64,000 nucleotides of DNA, taken from NCBI RefSeq assembly GCF_031755915.1, contig NC_083383.1:25894501-25958500 (forward strand), in the 5' to 3' direction. The notes below the pieces were generated by a model. The model was not told the DNA's origin and ran no database searches. It saw only the letters and a program-made list of their open reading frames with translations. The DNA is from Ziziphus jujuba. Its lineage: Eukaryota; Streptophyta; Magnoliopsida; Rosales; Rhamnaceae. This document shows, in pieces, positions 49,287-59,665 of this stretch (position 1 is its first letter; every line of letters begins with the position of its first letter). The position numbers were made by a program, and so were the translations under genes.

Positions 49287-49740
49287 ATCTATATAGTATA
49301 TAAAAGAAAAAATGTATGCGCCATGTGTCAACAAATGCTTCTTTTAAATTCTCTCCAAAAGCATCTAATTTATTTTTATTTTATTTATTATTTTACCTTT
49401 TATATTTATATCCAAATATATATAAAATTAATTTTTGATATAACAATTAAACAATTGATAAAATGATATATGGTAATAATTTTGAAATAAATTTAAAATA
49501 AACAAAATATTTTATTTTATTTTATTTACTAAATAAGTCAAATACGTAAAATATATTTGCATATACATAGTTTCCTTAATTAAATATATTTTAAATATTT
49601 TTACATATACAAATATGAGTATATGAAAATTAATGAAGATATCTTTTTATTTGGATATAAAAATATAATATTATAAATACTAATTTTTAACATAGCAAAA
49701 TAAGATTTATTTTCAAAATAAATTATTTAATTTTATTTTA
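49287..49740 (+). repeat. Dispersed AT-rich repeat, left copy (Helitron-like start)
   Basis: It begins TCTATATAGTATATAAAAGA, followed by CGCCATGTGTCA. Much of it matches 59030-59665 in the same orientation, for example TTCCTTAATTAAATATATTT and TATATGAAAATTAATGAAGA here against TCCCTTAATCAAACGTATTT and TATATGAAAATTAATAAGCA there. A start of TCTATA..TATATAAAAG recalls the 5' ends of plant Helitrons; no 3' CTRR hairpin was fixed. Confidence 0.5.
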
Positions 49741-49903
49741 TTACTGATTAATATATATTTTTATTATTATATTAGATAGATAGCTGAGAAAGATCGTATA
49801 TTGGAGGCAATGGGAAGATCTTGGAGATCATTATCCACGAACACAAGTATTACCCTTTTTAAATTATATATATATATATATATATTTTTTTATTATAATA
49901 TTA

Positions 49904-49912
49904 TATTATATT
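49904..49912. repeat. Left 9 bp target-site duplication of the MULE (TATTATATT)
   Basis: Identical to 59010-59018; both abut the ends of the terminal inverted repeats. Nine bases is the hallmark length for Mutator-like insertions. The AT-rich setting slightly weakens the argument. Confidence 0.8.
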
Positions 49913-50477
49913 AAAGATTTGCTATAAAGTGAGAATGTCCATAGCACATGGAGTATGGAGTGAGATTCAACGGATTGACATGGAAACATTAACTTTCTTT
50001 ATCTACTTTAATGAAACGGTGCTGGCACCCATTTAAAAAAAAAAAATTGAATAAAGAAAAAGCAGAGCCAGAGAGTGTGTGAGGTGGTTCTTCCCATCCA
50101 CTTCCTTTTCCTGCTTTAATGAAATGGCGTGTGGCACCCATTTCCCAAAAAAAAAAAAAAAATGTATTAAACAGTAGAGCCATAAAATGCAGGTCCGACA
50201 ACTCCAGCTCCAGAATTTTCTTTCCTAAATCCCTAAACAGCTGCAATAGCTCAAGCTCATCCACTTTCAGGTTCTTCTTTGTCGCCAGGGTGTTCCTCTC
50301 TGCTGTCTAGCACCTCCAGCAACACAGCTTTTTCTCACTCTGCATTTTTCGATCACCCACTTTCAGGTTCCTTCTCTTCCTCTCTCACTCTGCATTTTTC
50401 GATCTGCTTAGATTTTTTTTTTTTTTTCGTGCTGAAGCAAATGCTTAGATATGAACACAACAAGGAAATTTCGTTCA
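49913..50477 (+). repeat. Left terminal inverted repeat of the MULE
   Basis: Pairs over its whole length with the reverse complement of 58464-59009. Shared blocks are TTGACATGGAAAC, AGAGCCAGAGAGTGTGTGAG, CTCCAGAATTTTCTTTCCTA and AAATGCTTAGATATGAAC. It has two copies of a GGCACCCATTT motif next to A-runs. Open frames in it mirror those in the other repeat and are not genes. Confidence 0.88.
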
Positions 50478-51360
50478 TCATGAAAACACTCTGTATAAGG
50501 GACTAGAAACTTTCTTGTCTAGACAACATTTAAAAGCTATCATCCTTCTGTATTGGATATTTTGTCGTAATTTTGTATTAAATCTTTGTCTGTCCATGGT
50601 TAAAGCGGTGTTAAATTTCAAGATAGTGACTTGGAAATGATGCATAGGAAAATTAAAATGTATTTCAAAAAGAAGAAATGGTCGACATGTTATGCAGTGG
50701 ATAGACAAAAATTAGTCATGCTTGAAATTTAAGAAGAAGGAAAAGGTTGGAGATGTTGCTAATTGACTGCTTTGTTTGATACTAATAAGATGTGCTTGCT
50801 CTTTAGTTCATTATAGATTAATTCCTTCTATTTATTTTGATTGTTGATGCTCAAAATAATTATCAAACAATAAAAAAATAACTAAATTTTCTCAACTAAG
50901 GGGGAGCTTTCTTTGGAACTTAATTATGCTAACCAAATCATCTGACTCTCGAAACTCAATCATTCCATATGGTAGACCACCATATCACATTCTAAGAGAT
51001 TTTAGAAGTTTGTGCCTCATTGTTTTGAAGGCACTTGTTGCTTCACTTCGGTTGATGATAGATTGACTCCTGTAATTACGTTGCTGACTTTTGTTGATAG
51101 TGTTTTCCACAGCCTGGTTTGTGATTGTCATTTGCACAGCCTTAATATCAACATCCAGTATAAATGAAAGTGCTTGGCAATAAAAGTGTCATTATGGTGG
51201 TTATATAAAACTATAGATATCTCATTTGGAAAAAAAAAAAAATCCACATAGAAAATTTTGGAAATGTTATAATAATAAGGTAAATATAAAAAATTATATA
51301 TGACATTGTGTTATGAAATTAATGGATCAATTATTTATTAACTATATGTATGTTATGCAG

Positions 51361-51535
51361 GATGGTAAATATTGTGGAAAGTTTGTATGGAATGATGAAA
51401 TATATAGATACATGGAAACATGAACAAAACAGAGACAGAAATATTGATGAATGAAATTGCTAGTCTAAATAATAATGTAAGGGAGTTGAATTATAATATC
51501 ATGGGTCTAATTAAAATCTTGACAGAAAAGTAGCA
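51361..51535 (+). pseudogene. Possible GRF-type zinc finger / coiled-coil accessory gene exon of the MULE
   Basis: After an AG acceptor at 51359-51360, one frame reads DGKYCGKFVWNDEIYRYMET, which resembles the end of a plant GRF zinc finger (C-x-F-x-W-x-D-E). A shifted frame then reads TEILMNEIASLNNNVRELNY and NIMGLIKILTEK before a TAG at 51533. Its heptad-like pattern resembles the coiled coil that follows GRF fingers in many plant transposon-associated proteins. The upstream exon with the remaining cysteines was not found. The call is tentative. Confidence 0.35.
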
Positions 51536-52079
51536 GCATCAAAGGAAAAGCTACTATAAGTGAAGATTACTAAGTGTCATTGTCATAGCTATAATATCAA
51601 TTTATTATTTTTATAAGAATATGTAGATTTATTATAAATAATATGTAATGACTTGCACTTGAAAGTATGTTTGACAATTATTAAAAGAATTTGAAGCAAT
51701 ATTTTCTCTTTTTTTATTTTTTGCTTATTAGACAAAGTTTGATTATTGTAAATATATAATCTATCCAATGACTAAAACCAATACTTTTCTTTTAGGTACT
51801 TTCTTGTATTATAAATATATATAGTACAAAAGCTTAAACATTAAACACTGCTGCTAACTCTCCATCTCTCCATGCAAACTTTTCCATTCTCCACTCACAA
51901 AGATACCTATAATCGAAGTACTAGTGGCAACTAGTGACATATAGATTTGCATTTTCAGCACAATAGAGAATGTTTCCAACGTCTTTAATTATAAGAAAAA
52001 AAAAGTTGAGTTATAAATAATTAAAGTGACAAAAAACCAGAAACGAAAAGAAATGAAAAATTATAATCAGCCATACATT

Positions 52080-52139
52080 ACATATAGTTCTCATACAATA
52101 CACATAGTTCTCATACAATACACATAGTTTTCATACAAC
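52080..52139. repeat. Three tandem 20 bp units inside the MULE
   Basis: ACATATAGTTCTCATACAAT, ACACATAGTTCTCATACAAT and ACACATAGTTTTCATACAAC follow each other without spacers. Confidence 0.9.
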
Positions 52140-52525
52140 AAGCTTCCAAATTCATATTGACATTCACAATCTCCTATCAATCTCCATGTCACACAGTATT
52201 TACGATATGACAATTATGATCTTTTAGCACAATATAAATTTAATTACAAGGATTTAAATTACCAACATAATAAAAAGCTTATGTCTAGTCATATATAAGA
52301 AATTACTAATATGAGAAGTTAAAACATCATGTTCACTTGCCGAATCAGAATTGATGTCTTGATCATACATTGTGGATCTATACGATAAAAAAATAAAAAA
52401 TATATTACAAAGCTAAAAAATTATATGAATAAAATTATCTTATATATATATAATTTATACTAATAAACATGATCTTTTTTATTTAATATATATTTCTAAA
52501 AGAGAATCTCATATATTTACTTTTC

Positions 52526-54686
52526 TTACAATCGAGGACAATTCCTTTTATCGTGTTGCTGTTCAAGAAGTCTACATCCTCGACAAAGTCGTGATTTTGA
52601 AATTGACATCTCTTTTGGAGTTTTAAATCTTTTCCCACATCCTTTTGATCTCATATGAAACGGATTATTAATACATGGAAGTTCTTTTGTACTTCTTTTG
52701 CTATTTGTTTCTAGCACTAAAATTCCGTCACCATTCATTTCTTTAATTTTACCACGTAGCAATTCAATCTAATTCAAAAGGAATTTGGTATCCTCAATTG
52801 TGAGAGATGCATCATCAATTAAATTAGAACAAGCACGAGATAAACTTGCATGCCTAGTCACCAATGACATATCGTTTTGGTCATTCATTTCTTGACCATT
52901 GTCATCCCACACTTTACCAATCTTTGCACTTTTTTTCAATCTCCTAAGAATGTATTCACTTGGCAAAAGCATGACTTGTTTAATTCAAAAGTAGGCTAAT
53001 ATATGTCTCCATGGAATTCCATTAAAGTTAAATAGCCTACAATGGCATGACACAAAATTTGAAAGTTTATTATATTTAAGCTATCTACTTCTTGATGAAC
53101 AACTTCTATCAGCCTTCTGCACAGTATAAAGCATATACTTATCATCCTCAAATGTGCAACTTAAGAAATACGCAAAAGTTTCAAATAACCCATCTTGAAA
53201 AATTATAAAATTTCTCTTTGTGTATATTTTCACCATTTATATTTTCATTGGGCACATAGGTTTCAACTTTGGTTGCTCATTCACACCAATATTATCTGCA
53301 ACTAACTCATCATGTCTTTGATAATTAATAGCTCTATCAAAGCGTACAATAAAGTCCAGCAATGAATTTTTGTTTGAGATGTACCTTTTGAAAAATGCAT
53401 GTGAGCTTTCTACTCTTTGACTACTCAACATTCCTGCATTGAAGATATGATAAAAATAAATAGGAACCTACTTATTGCAGATTTTATACGTTTGGCGCAA
53501 CCATGTATTATCTTCCAAATGAATATTCTTTAACAACTCAGCCCAACTAGTTTCAAACACTTCAATAGTCTTAGAGTTAAAAAAAATCATATTTTTGAAC
53601 CAATGATAGTTATCTCAATAAACTATTGTATTTATCTTCTCTGAAAATTTATTCAAAATATGCCGGATATAGTATCGATGGCAAGTTGATGGAAGAACTT
53701 GAGCAATGGCCTTAGTCATTGCAGGATCTTGATCCGTAATAATCACCTGAGGTGCACCCCTTAGCATTGCATCTAACAATTGATTGAATAACCAAATAAA
53801 ATATTCTGTTTTTTCAGCACTCAACAAAGCACATCCAAAAATGATAGCCTGACCATGATGGTTTACTCCTGCCAATGGAGCAAATATCATATCGTGTTTA
53901 TTCGTGTTGTAAGTTGTGTTAAACACTACTACATCACCAAAGAAATGATGTGATCTCGTTGCAAAAGGATCTACCCAGAAGCATCTAACAAACTTGCTTT
54001 CTTCATCGAGTTCAAACTTAAAGAAAAATGCTGGGTTTTTTTCTTCCTCGGAAGAAAAAAATTCAATTAATAATTCTGCATCATTATTGTTTTAATCATC
54101 TCTCACCCTCTGTCCATAGTTTCTTATATCTTTCTCAACACATCTGATATTTTGAGGACCACCAGCTTCTATTTCCAGCATCCTTATTTGTTGACATATT
54201 GGAATATTTGCTTCTAATAACTATTGGCTCAAAACTCTTTTTGCAGCGGATACAAATCGATGAGATCTTAACAAATGTATCTTGCTTAGAGTAGCAAATG
54301 TATGTTTATGCTCTTCTACAAATTGACTAACAATCCAATTTGATCATGTTTAACTCTTAATTACTGTCATCTTAGATTTACAACCAACTTGAACTAATCC
54401 TCGATTCCTTTCACATGATCTTTGAATTGTATGTTTTTATTTCTTCTGATAATGTTCATTCGTCTCTCCTTCCTTAAAACACACAAATTGTTTCCATATT
54501 AACTCATTTGTTCCTTTTTTTCTCTTACTAGTATTCATTCTTGCACTAAATCCACATTCTCTTGCGTATGCATTGTAAAATTGGAAAGCCTCTTCAATTG
54601 TTTGAAATTCTTGTTTAACCTTTGGCTTTCTTTGTTCTACAACTTGTGGAGTGTACAATTGAGTTCCAATCTCATCTGACAAGTTG
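52526..54686 (-). pseudogene. FAR1/FHY3-type MULE transposase, one frame with eleven premature stops
   Basis: After a TTGCAG acceptor the frame runs from 54686 to 52526 without any frameshift. It contains, in order: a FAR1-type DNA-binding domain (FQTIEEAFQFYNAYARECGF, WKQFVCFKEG); the MULE transposase domain (GDVVVFNTTYNTNKHDMIFA, VNHHGQAIIFGCALL, IITDQDPAM, HRYYIRHIL, SQRVESSHAFFK); a SWIM zinc finger (SCHCRLFNFNGIPWRHILAY); and a C-terminal zinc knuckle (CRGCRLLEQQHDKRNC). The first catalytic Asp of the family (FDTTY) is Asn here, while the second Asp and the Glu are present. Stops occur at 54437 and ten later places. The protein would cut and paste the element by its inverted repeats. This copy is inactive. 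Confidence 0.9.
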
Positions 54687-55252
54687 CTGCAAGCAAATTT
54701 AGCTTATGTCATTCACATAGCTCTATGTCTATTCAGGAAATACAATGGCAAAAAAAAATCCAATCAACTTAAAGCAACCAAAATAACTATATTCAAGAAT
54801 CAGATTTTAAAAGGCAAGTCTAGCAAGTAGCAATAAACTATCAAGCTAGGGGACTTACGTCTGATGAGGCCATGTTAAGCTCAAACTCCACCCAATTTCC
54901 ATTTAACAGAAAACAAACTATTAACTCACATAGTCCTGAAAAAAGCCATAACTCTAACAACCTGATCTTCTTAAATTAACTAACTCGAAACTTCACTCAA
55001 ATTCTGAAAGTTTTATTTTCCAAAACCATCTTCTTGTTGCCATAAAATCCAGCCCTTTATAGAATGTCTAATCTTTTCTGCCCCATCGTTAATCATAAAC
55101 CTAACTTGAATATCCTATTTCCTTGAGTGCCATATATACATACATAGTAAACAACACATTCCATCAGTAATCCCATTGTTTTCCATTTTTCCATATCTTG
55201 CATCCAATAAAGATTTAACCTCTATGAAGACAACCCTGTTCAGTTCTCCCTA
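54687..55252 (-). other. Transposase intron/leader region of the MULE
   Basis: The AG acceptor at 54687-54688 implies an upstream exon or a leader intron on the minus strand, but no coding exon was recognised here. The right end is where the nested LTR inserted. Confidence 0.45.
55248..55252. repeat. Left 5 bp target-site duplication of the nested LTR (CCCTA)
   Basis: Identical to 58283-58287 after the LTR end. Confidence 0.75.
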
Positions 55253-58200
55253 TGTCAGGATCCGTCCAAAATTCCTCACCGGAACCCCAGACAAGCTCTG
55301 ATCCCAAGGAAACCCTATCGGACCTTCTAATGGAAAATCCGACAGAACCTCCCCTAAGGGTTGGACTTACCACAAATTTTCTGCACTGAAAACACACTTC
55401 TATACACATCCCCTTATTCCTCCCACAATACTACAATTTAATTCCACATGTTTGCAGCACTTCAAATAAATAATAGAAATCAGTGCATAATTAATACATA
55501 AATGTCCAAGACAGTATACAGAGCTTCATAAGGTACTATTAAGTATAGAAATTATACAATAAGGATGAAAGAAATATCACAATTGAAATAAATGAGACAA
55601 AGATAACTTCTTGAATTACCACAGCGACGGAGATTAGGTTTGCTCCGGGAGAACGTCTACCACTCTTTGCACCTAGGGGAACGGAATTTAAAAAATATGA
55701 GATGCTAATCATCTCAGTGAGTGACCCTATCTACTGTACACTTTTAATATTAATAATATAACAATAAAAGGAATTTAATTATTCAATACCAAACATTAAA
55801 TAAATAAATAAATAATAATACATTGAAAATAATATTTTCTCTCAAAACCCTCACTATTTACTCCGTTGGAAAGGTTTCCCTTTTAAAATATTTTCACAAA
55901 ACCTAATCTTTTATGCCCCACAAATCAAGTAATAATTAATTTGATAAATAATTAAACAATCCAAATACCAATAAAATGTAATGAAATATAATAAAATAAA
56001 TTTAAAATACTTGCATTAAAGAAATATAACATAATGGAAAAACTTTCAATATATCTTATTCATAAAACTTGATTTAATCAATCAAAATAACAATGTCAAA
56101 AATGTAATTTAAATAATTATAATTAGATGGTAACACAAATAAAATACATTTAATTTAAATACGATTTTTAAAACCTTTAGGGTTTGAAATTTCTATCTGA
56201 AAATTTATACTTGACGCACCACACCATATACCAGTGATGCCCTCTGATACCCAGCGTCCCGAGCACCGTCTGGCGGGGGGGTTAAAGAGAGAAACTTGCA
56301 TATGATCGCTTTGGCGTCCCGACAGCGCCGCTGCTTAAACCATCATCCCGCCCATGGAAGGGCGCGGCTTATGCGCATTATATAAAACTTGCCAGCCCTC
56401 AGTCCAATGGCAACTCACGGAAGACATTATAACTTGTGCGCCCATCCACATTTACAGTACAGAACACCAGTACTGTATGAGTGCGTCTAAAATAAATAAC
56501 CAAATTTTATTATAAAAAGATACGCAAACTTTTCCAAAATCCACGGTGGAAATTATACCATTTTTTGAACTCAACCTCCCACATTTTTCTTTAACATTTC
56601 CGGTACAAATCCACCGATAACAATATACAAATAATTTTTCTCATATCACAAGGTCCATCAAATAATGTTCCACGGGCATAATTATAAAATTTGAAATCAC
56701 CAATTTAAACCAATATTTTTCTTGAAATATTTAAAATCAAATCATGCCCAAAAATAATATTAAAATCCAAATACAATTAATTAATGAAAACACCTTGCTC
56801 ATGCGTAATAAATACAATTAAATCACAATAATATTAATTGAAAATTTCTTAATAACCCAAACTTTCATTTAGCATCAATGGGTATATATATATATAAAAT
56901 AATATTTTTTCCACAATTATATTTAAATTCCACCACATGAGCATAATTCTAAATATCAAATTAACACAAAAGAAATATAATTAATCACCCCAAAATAGTT
57001 TTAAAGGTGGGTCACTCACCTTAAACACGTGTATCAATCAAGATCCTCCGCAGGATCAATTTCACTACCCACACATGCACCTAAAATATCCACAATACAC
57101 AAAACCAATTATTTTAATATTTTAATCAGGTAACTCCCAAATGGGTATCCGGGGAGCAAACACAAACGACATCCAAAATTGACGAGTAATATACCGAATC
57201 GAAGCTTGAGTGACGAGGATTACGAATCTGATCTTACTTCCCGGAGATCGGACTCGAGGTGGCCGGAATCTCGCCGGAAAGCTTTTGGGATTCAACTCTT
57301 TGATTCTCTCAAACCGTTGCGAATTGGAGGAAAAGGACACTGGATTTGGATTCAGAGGGTCAGAATTAGTGGGAAAGGATGGGCGGTGCAGCCGGAAAGT
57401 CGCTGGAAAGTGAATTTTCCCAGCGACCCGCCGTGGTCACCGGAACCAGTCACCACCGGTGGCGCGTCCGGTGGCCACTGGCCGTGATTTTTGGTGGGAA
57501 GGTAGATCTCGCGGTGGGTGTTCCAATGGGACCAGCGGTGAGGCAAACAGTGGCCGAAATTGGGAGAAATTTGGGTTTGAAGGTGGCGGCGTCGCCTCCA
57601 AAAAAAGCCCCGATCCGGGCGCGTCGCCGATCGGTTCGCCGTGAAATTTTGGGGGTTGGCCGAAAATGGAGAGGTGCTCCTGCCTGGCCGGCGCGTGTGG
57701 CAAGATTCGGCCGGAAAAGTTTGCAACTCTGGCGACCGGTGGTTCTCTCTCTCTCTCTCCTCTCTCTCTTTCTCTCTCCTCCCCCCTCTTTGCACACCAG
57801 TTTAAGGCCACCGTGGGTGGCACTGTTCACCCACATGGACCTCTAAGATGTCGACACATGGCATCACTGTTCACTCAAGCCACATATATTAAAATATTAC
57901 GGTATTCAGAAAACTTCACATGTCTATAACTTTTTAACTAGATGTCCAATTTAAGCGTGCCGCTAGTCTATGAACTCGTATCAACGAGTATTTTACAACC
58001 ATACAAAAGTCAAAACAAAATTCTACAACCATAAAAAATCAACTTTCGGCACCTTTTGGATAGTTTGAATCTCGACTTGTTTTACCCATAACTTTCAAAC
58101 CGTAGTTCCGTTTTCGACGTGCTACTAGTTTACGAACTCGGGGCATCATGTACTTCGCTACGGTACCACGGTCAACTAGAAATTTCAACTGAAACAAAAA

Positions 58201-58282
58201 ATCAACTTTGGACCCACTTTGTCAACGGTCAACCTCGATCAACGTGCAAGAATTCCGATGTAGTTTGGGACGGAGTGTTACA
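55253..58282. mobile_element. Solo LTR (~3.03 kb) of a probable Ty3/gypsy chromovirus, nested in the MULE
   Basis: It begins TGTCAGGATCCGTCCAAAAT, ends GGGACGGAGTGTTACA, and lies between perfect CCCTA duplications. It shows no gag or pol and no internal second copy of its ends, so it reads as a single long LTR left by recombination. The terminal GGGACG..GTGTTACA wording and the ~3 kb length recall Tekay/Del-type elements. A GC-rich block at 57140-57850, full of CCGG-type words, produces overlapping open frames on both strands; these are not genes. The transcription strand is uncertain. Confidence 0.75.
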
Positions 58283-58287
58283 CCCTA
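58283..58287. repeat. Right 5 bp target-site duplication of the nested LTR (CCCTA)
   Basis: Follows the final TGTTACA of the LTR; partner of 55248-55252. Confidence 0.75.
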
Positions 58288-58463
58288 GACATTAATCTGA
58301 AAAAATAATCATAATTTCGAAACAAATCACAAACCCTTTGAGCAATTTTCCTATCAATTACAAAATATCGAATATAGAAAAAAAAAGAAAAACAAAAGAT
58401 AAAAAATTGAAACAAATAGCAACATGATGACTGTACTAAATTTTAATGTTATATCACTTCATC

Positions 58464-59009
58464 TAACAAAATTTCCTTTTTACGTTCATATCTAAGCATT
58501 TACTTCAGCACGAAAAAAAAAAAAAATCTAAGCAGATTGAAAAATACAGAGTGAGAAAGGAAGAGAAGGAATCTGAAAGTGGGTGATCGAAAAATTCAGA
58601 GTGAGAAAACGCTGTGTTGCTCGAGGTACTGGGCGACAGAGAGGAACACGTTGGCTGCAGAGAAGAACCTAAAAGAGGGTGAGCTTGAGCTATTGGAGCT
58701 GGTTAGGGATTTAGGAAAGAAAATTCTGGAGCTGGAGCTGTCGGGCCTGCGTTTTATGGTTCTGCTGTTTAACCATTTTTTTTTTTTTTTCTAAATGGGT
58801 GCCACGCATCGTTTCAATAAAGCAGGAAAAGGAAGTGGACGGGAAGAATCACCTCACACACTCTCTGGCTCTATTGTTTATTTATTTATTTTTGAAATGG
58901 GTGCCATGCACTGTTTCATTAGAGTAGGTAAAGGAAGTTAACGTTTCCATGTCAATTCATTCAATCTCACTCCGTGTGCTACGGACGTTCTCACTTACCA
59001 GCAAATCTC
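58464..59009 (-). repeat. Right terminal inverted repeat of the MULE
   Basis: Reverse-complement partner of 49913-50477; similarity by eye is roughly 85-90 percent with small indels. On its inward-reading strand it is the likely transposase promoter, because the transposase is read leftward from this side. Confidence 0.88.
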
Positions 59010-59018
59010 TATTATATT
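59010..59018. repeat. Right 9 bp target-site duplication of the MULE (TATTATATT)
   Basis: Exact copy of 49904-49912. Confidence 0.8.
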
Positions 59019-59029
59019 ATTTATATGTT

Positions 59030-59665
59030 TATATAATATATAAAAGAAGAAGAGTCAATGCCAAGTGTCATTGTAATGTTCTTCTAAATTATCTCTAAAA
59101 TCATCCATAAAATAAAATATCATATTTTTTATTATTTTTTATGATTCTATCAAAATATTAATCAACATCAAATTGAATTGTTATTTAAAGCATAAGATTT
59201 TTTTTTTTTTTATCTTTTACGTTGTATCCAAAAATATATAAAATCTATTATTATAACTATTATATTATATTACTTAGAGTATTTTTATATATATAATAGA
59301 TTTGGATGTGAATTGAAAGAATTGATTGAAAGAGTATGATATTTTTATTTCTATTTGTTGTACCTAAAAATATAAAGTTTATTATTATAACATTACATAT
59401 GCCATAAAGTGTATTTGCATATATATAGTTCCCTTAATCAAACGTATTTTAAATATTTATATATACAAATTGATTATATGAAAATTAATAAGCATATTTC
59501 TTTATTTGGACACAAAATATTTCATAAATAATATAATTTTATTTTATAAATGAAAAAATTTGAGATATCTTTTTCATAATAGAATTGTTAAATATGACAA
59601 AGTGAGATTTATATTCAAAACAAATTATTTGATTTTATTTTATTTACCAAATAAGTCAAATATAT
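59030..59665 (+). repeat. Dispersed AT-rich repeat, right copy
   Basis: Starts with TATAATATATAAAAGAAGAA, followed by GCCAAGTGTCATTG, and resembles 49287-49740 in the same orientation. A third, shorter relative starts at about 60520 (TATAATATATAAAAGGAGAA). The MULE thus lies between two copies of this family. Confidence 0.5.

Larger units (their letters stand above)
50478..52525. other. MULE interior left of the transposase
   Basis: About 2 kb between the left inverted repeat and the end of the transposase frame. It contains a possible GRF/coiled-coil gene remnant on the plus strand and a 20 bp unit repeated three times at 52080-52139 (ACACATAGTTCTCATACAAT). Nothing else was recognised. Confidence 0.5.
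49913..59009 (-). mobile_element. Complete Mutator-like element (MULE), 9.1 kb, with nested LTR
   Basis: The element is bounded by long inverted repeats (49913-50477 and 58464-59009) and a perfect 9 bp duplication. It contains a FAR1-type transposase pseudogene on the minus strand (52526-54686), traces of a second gene on the plus strand (about 51361-51535), and a 3.03 kb solo LTR inserted later (55253-58282). Without that insertion the element would be about 6.06 kb. The outer termini read AAAGATTTGCT (left) and GAGATTTGCTG (right, reverse complement). Confidence 0.88.

Noticed and set aside
49989..50264. Frame encoding a Leu/Glu-rich peptide (LELLQLFRDLGKKILELELS)
   Set aside because: A near-identical frame appears in the other MULE inverted repeat at 58579-58794. 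Similarity follows from the repeat structure, and both frames run into A/T tracts. I see no independent support for a gene.
52080..52139. Regular short repeats considered as a CRISPR-like array
   Set aside because: The three units abut without spacers, and the window is plant nuclear DNA.
57122..57929. Several overlapping long open frames on both strands (up to 155 residues)
   Set aside because: They lie in the GC-rich block of the solo LTR, overlap in several frames, consist of Arg/Gly/Pro-rich low-complexity sequence and match no family. The lack of stops follows from high GC content.
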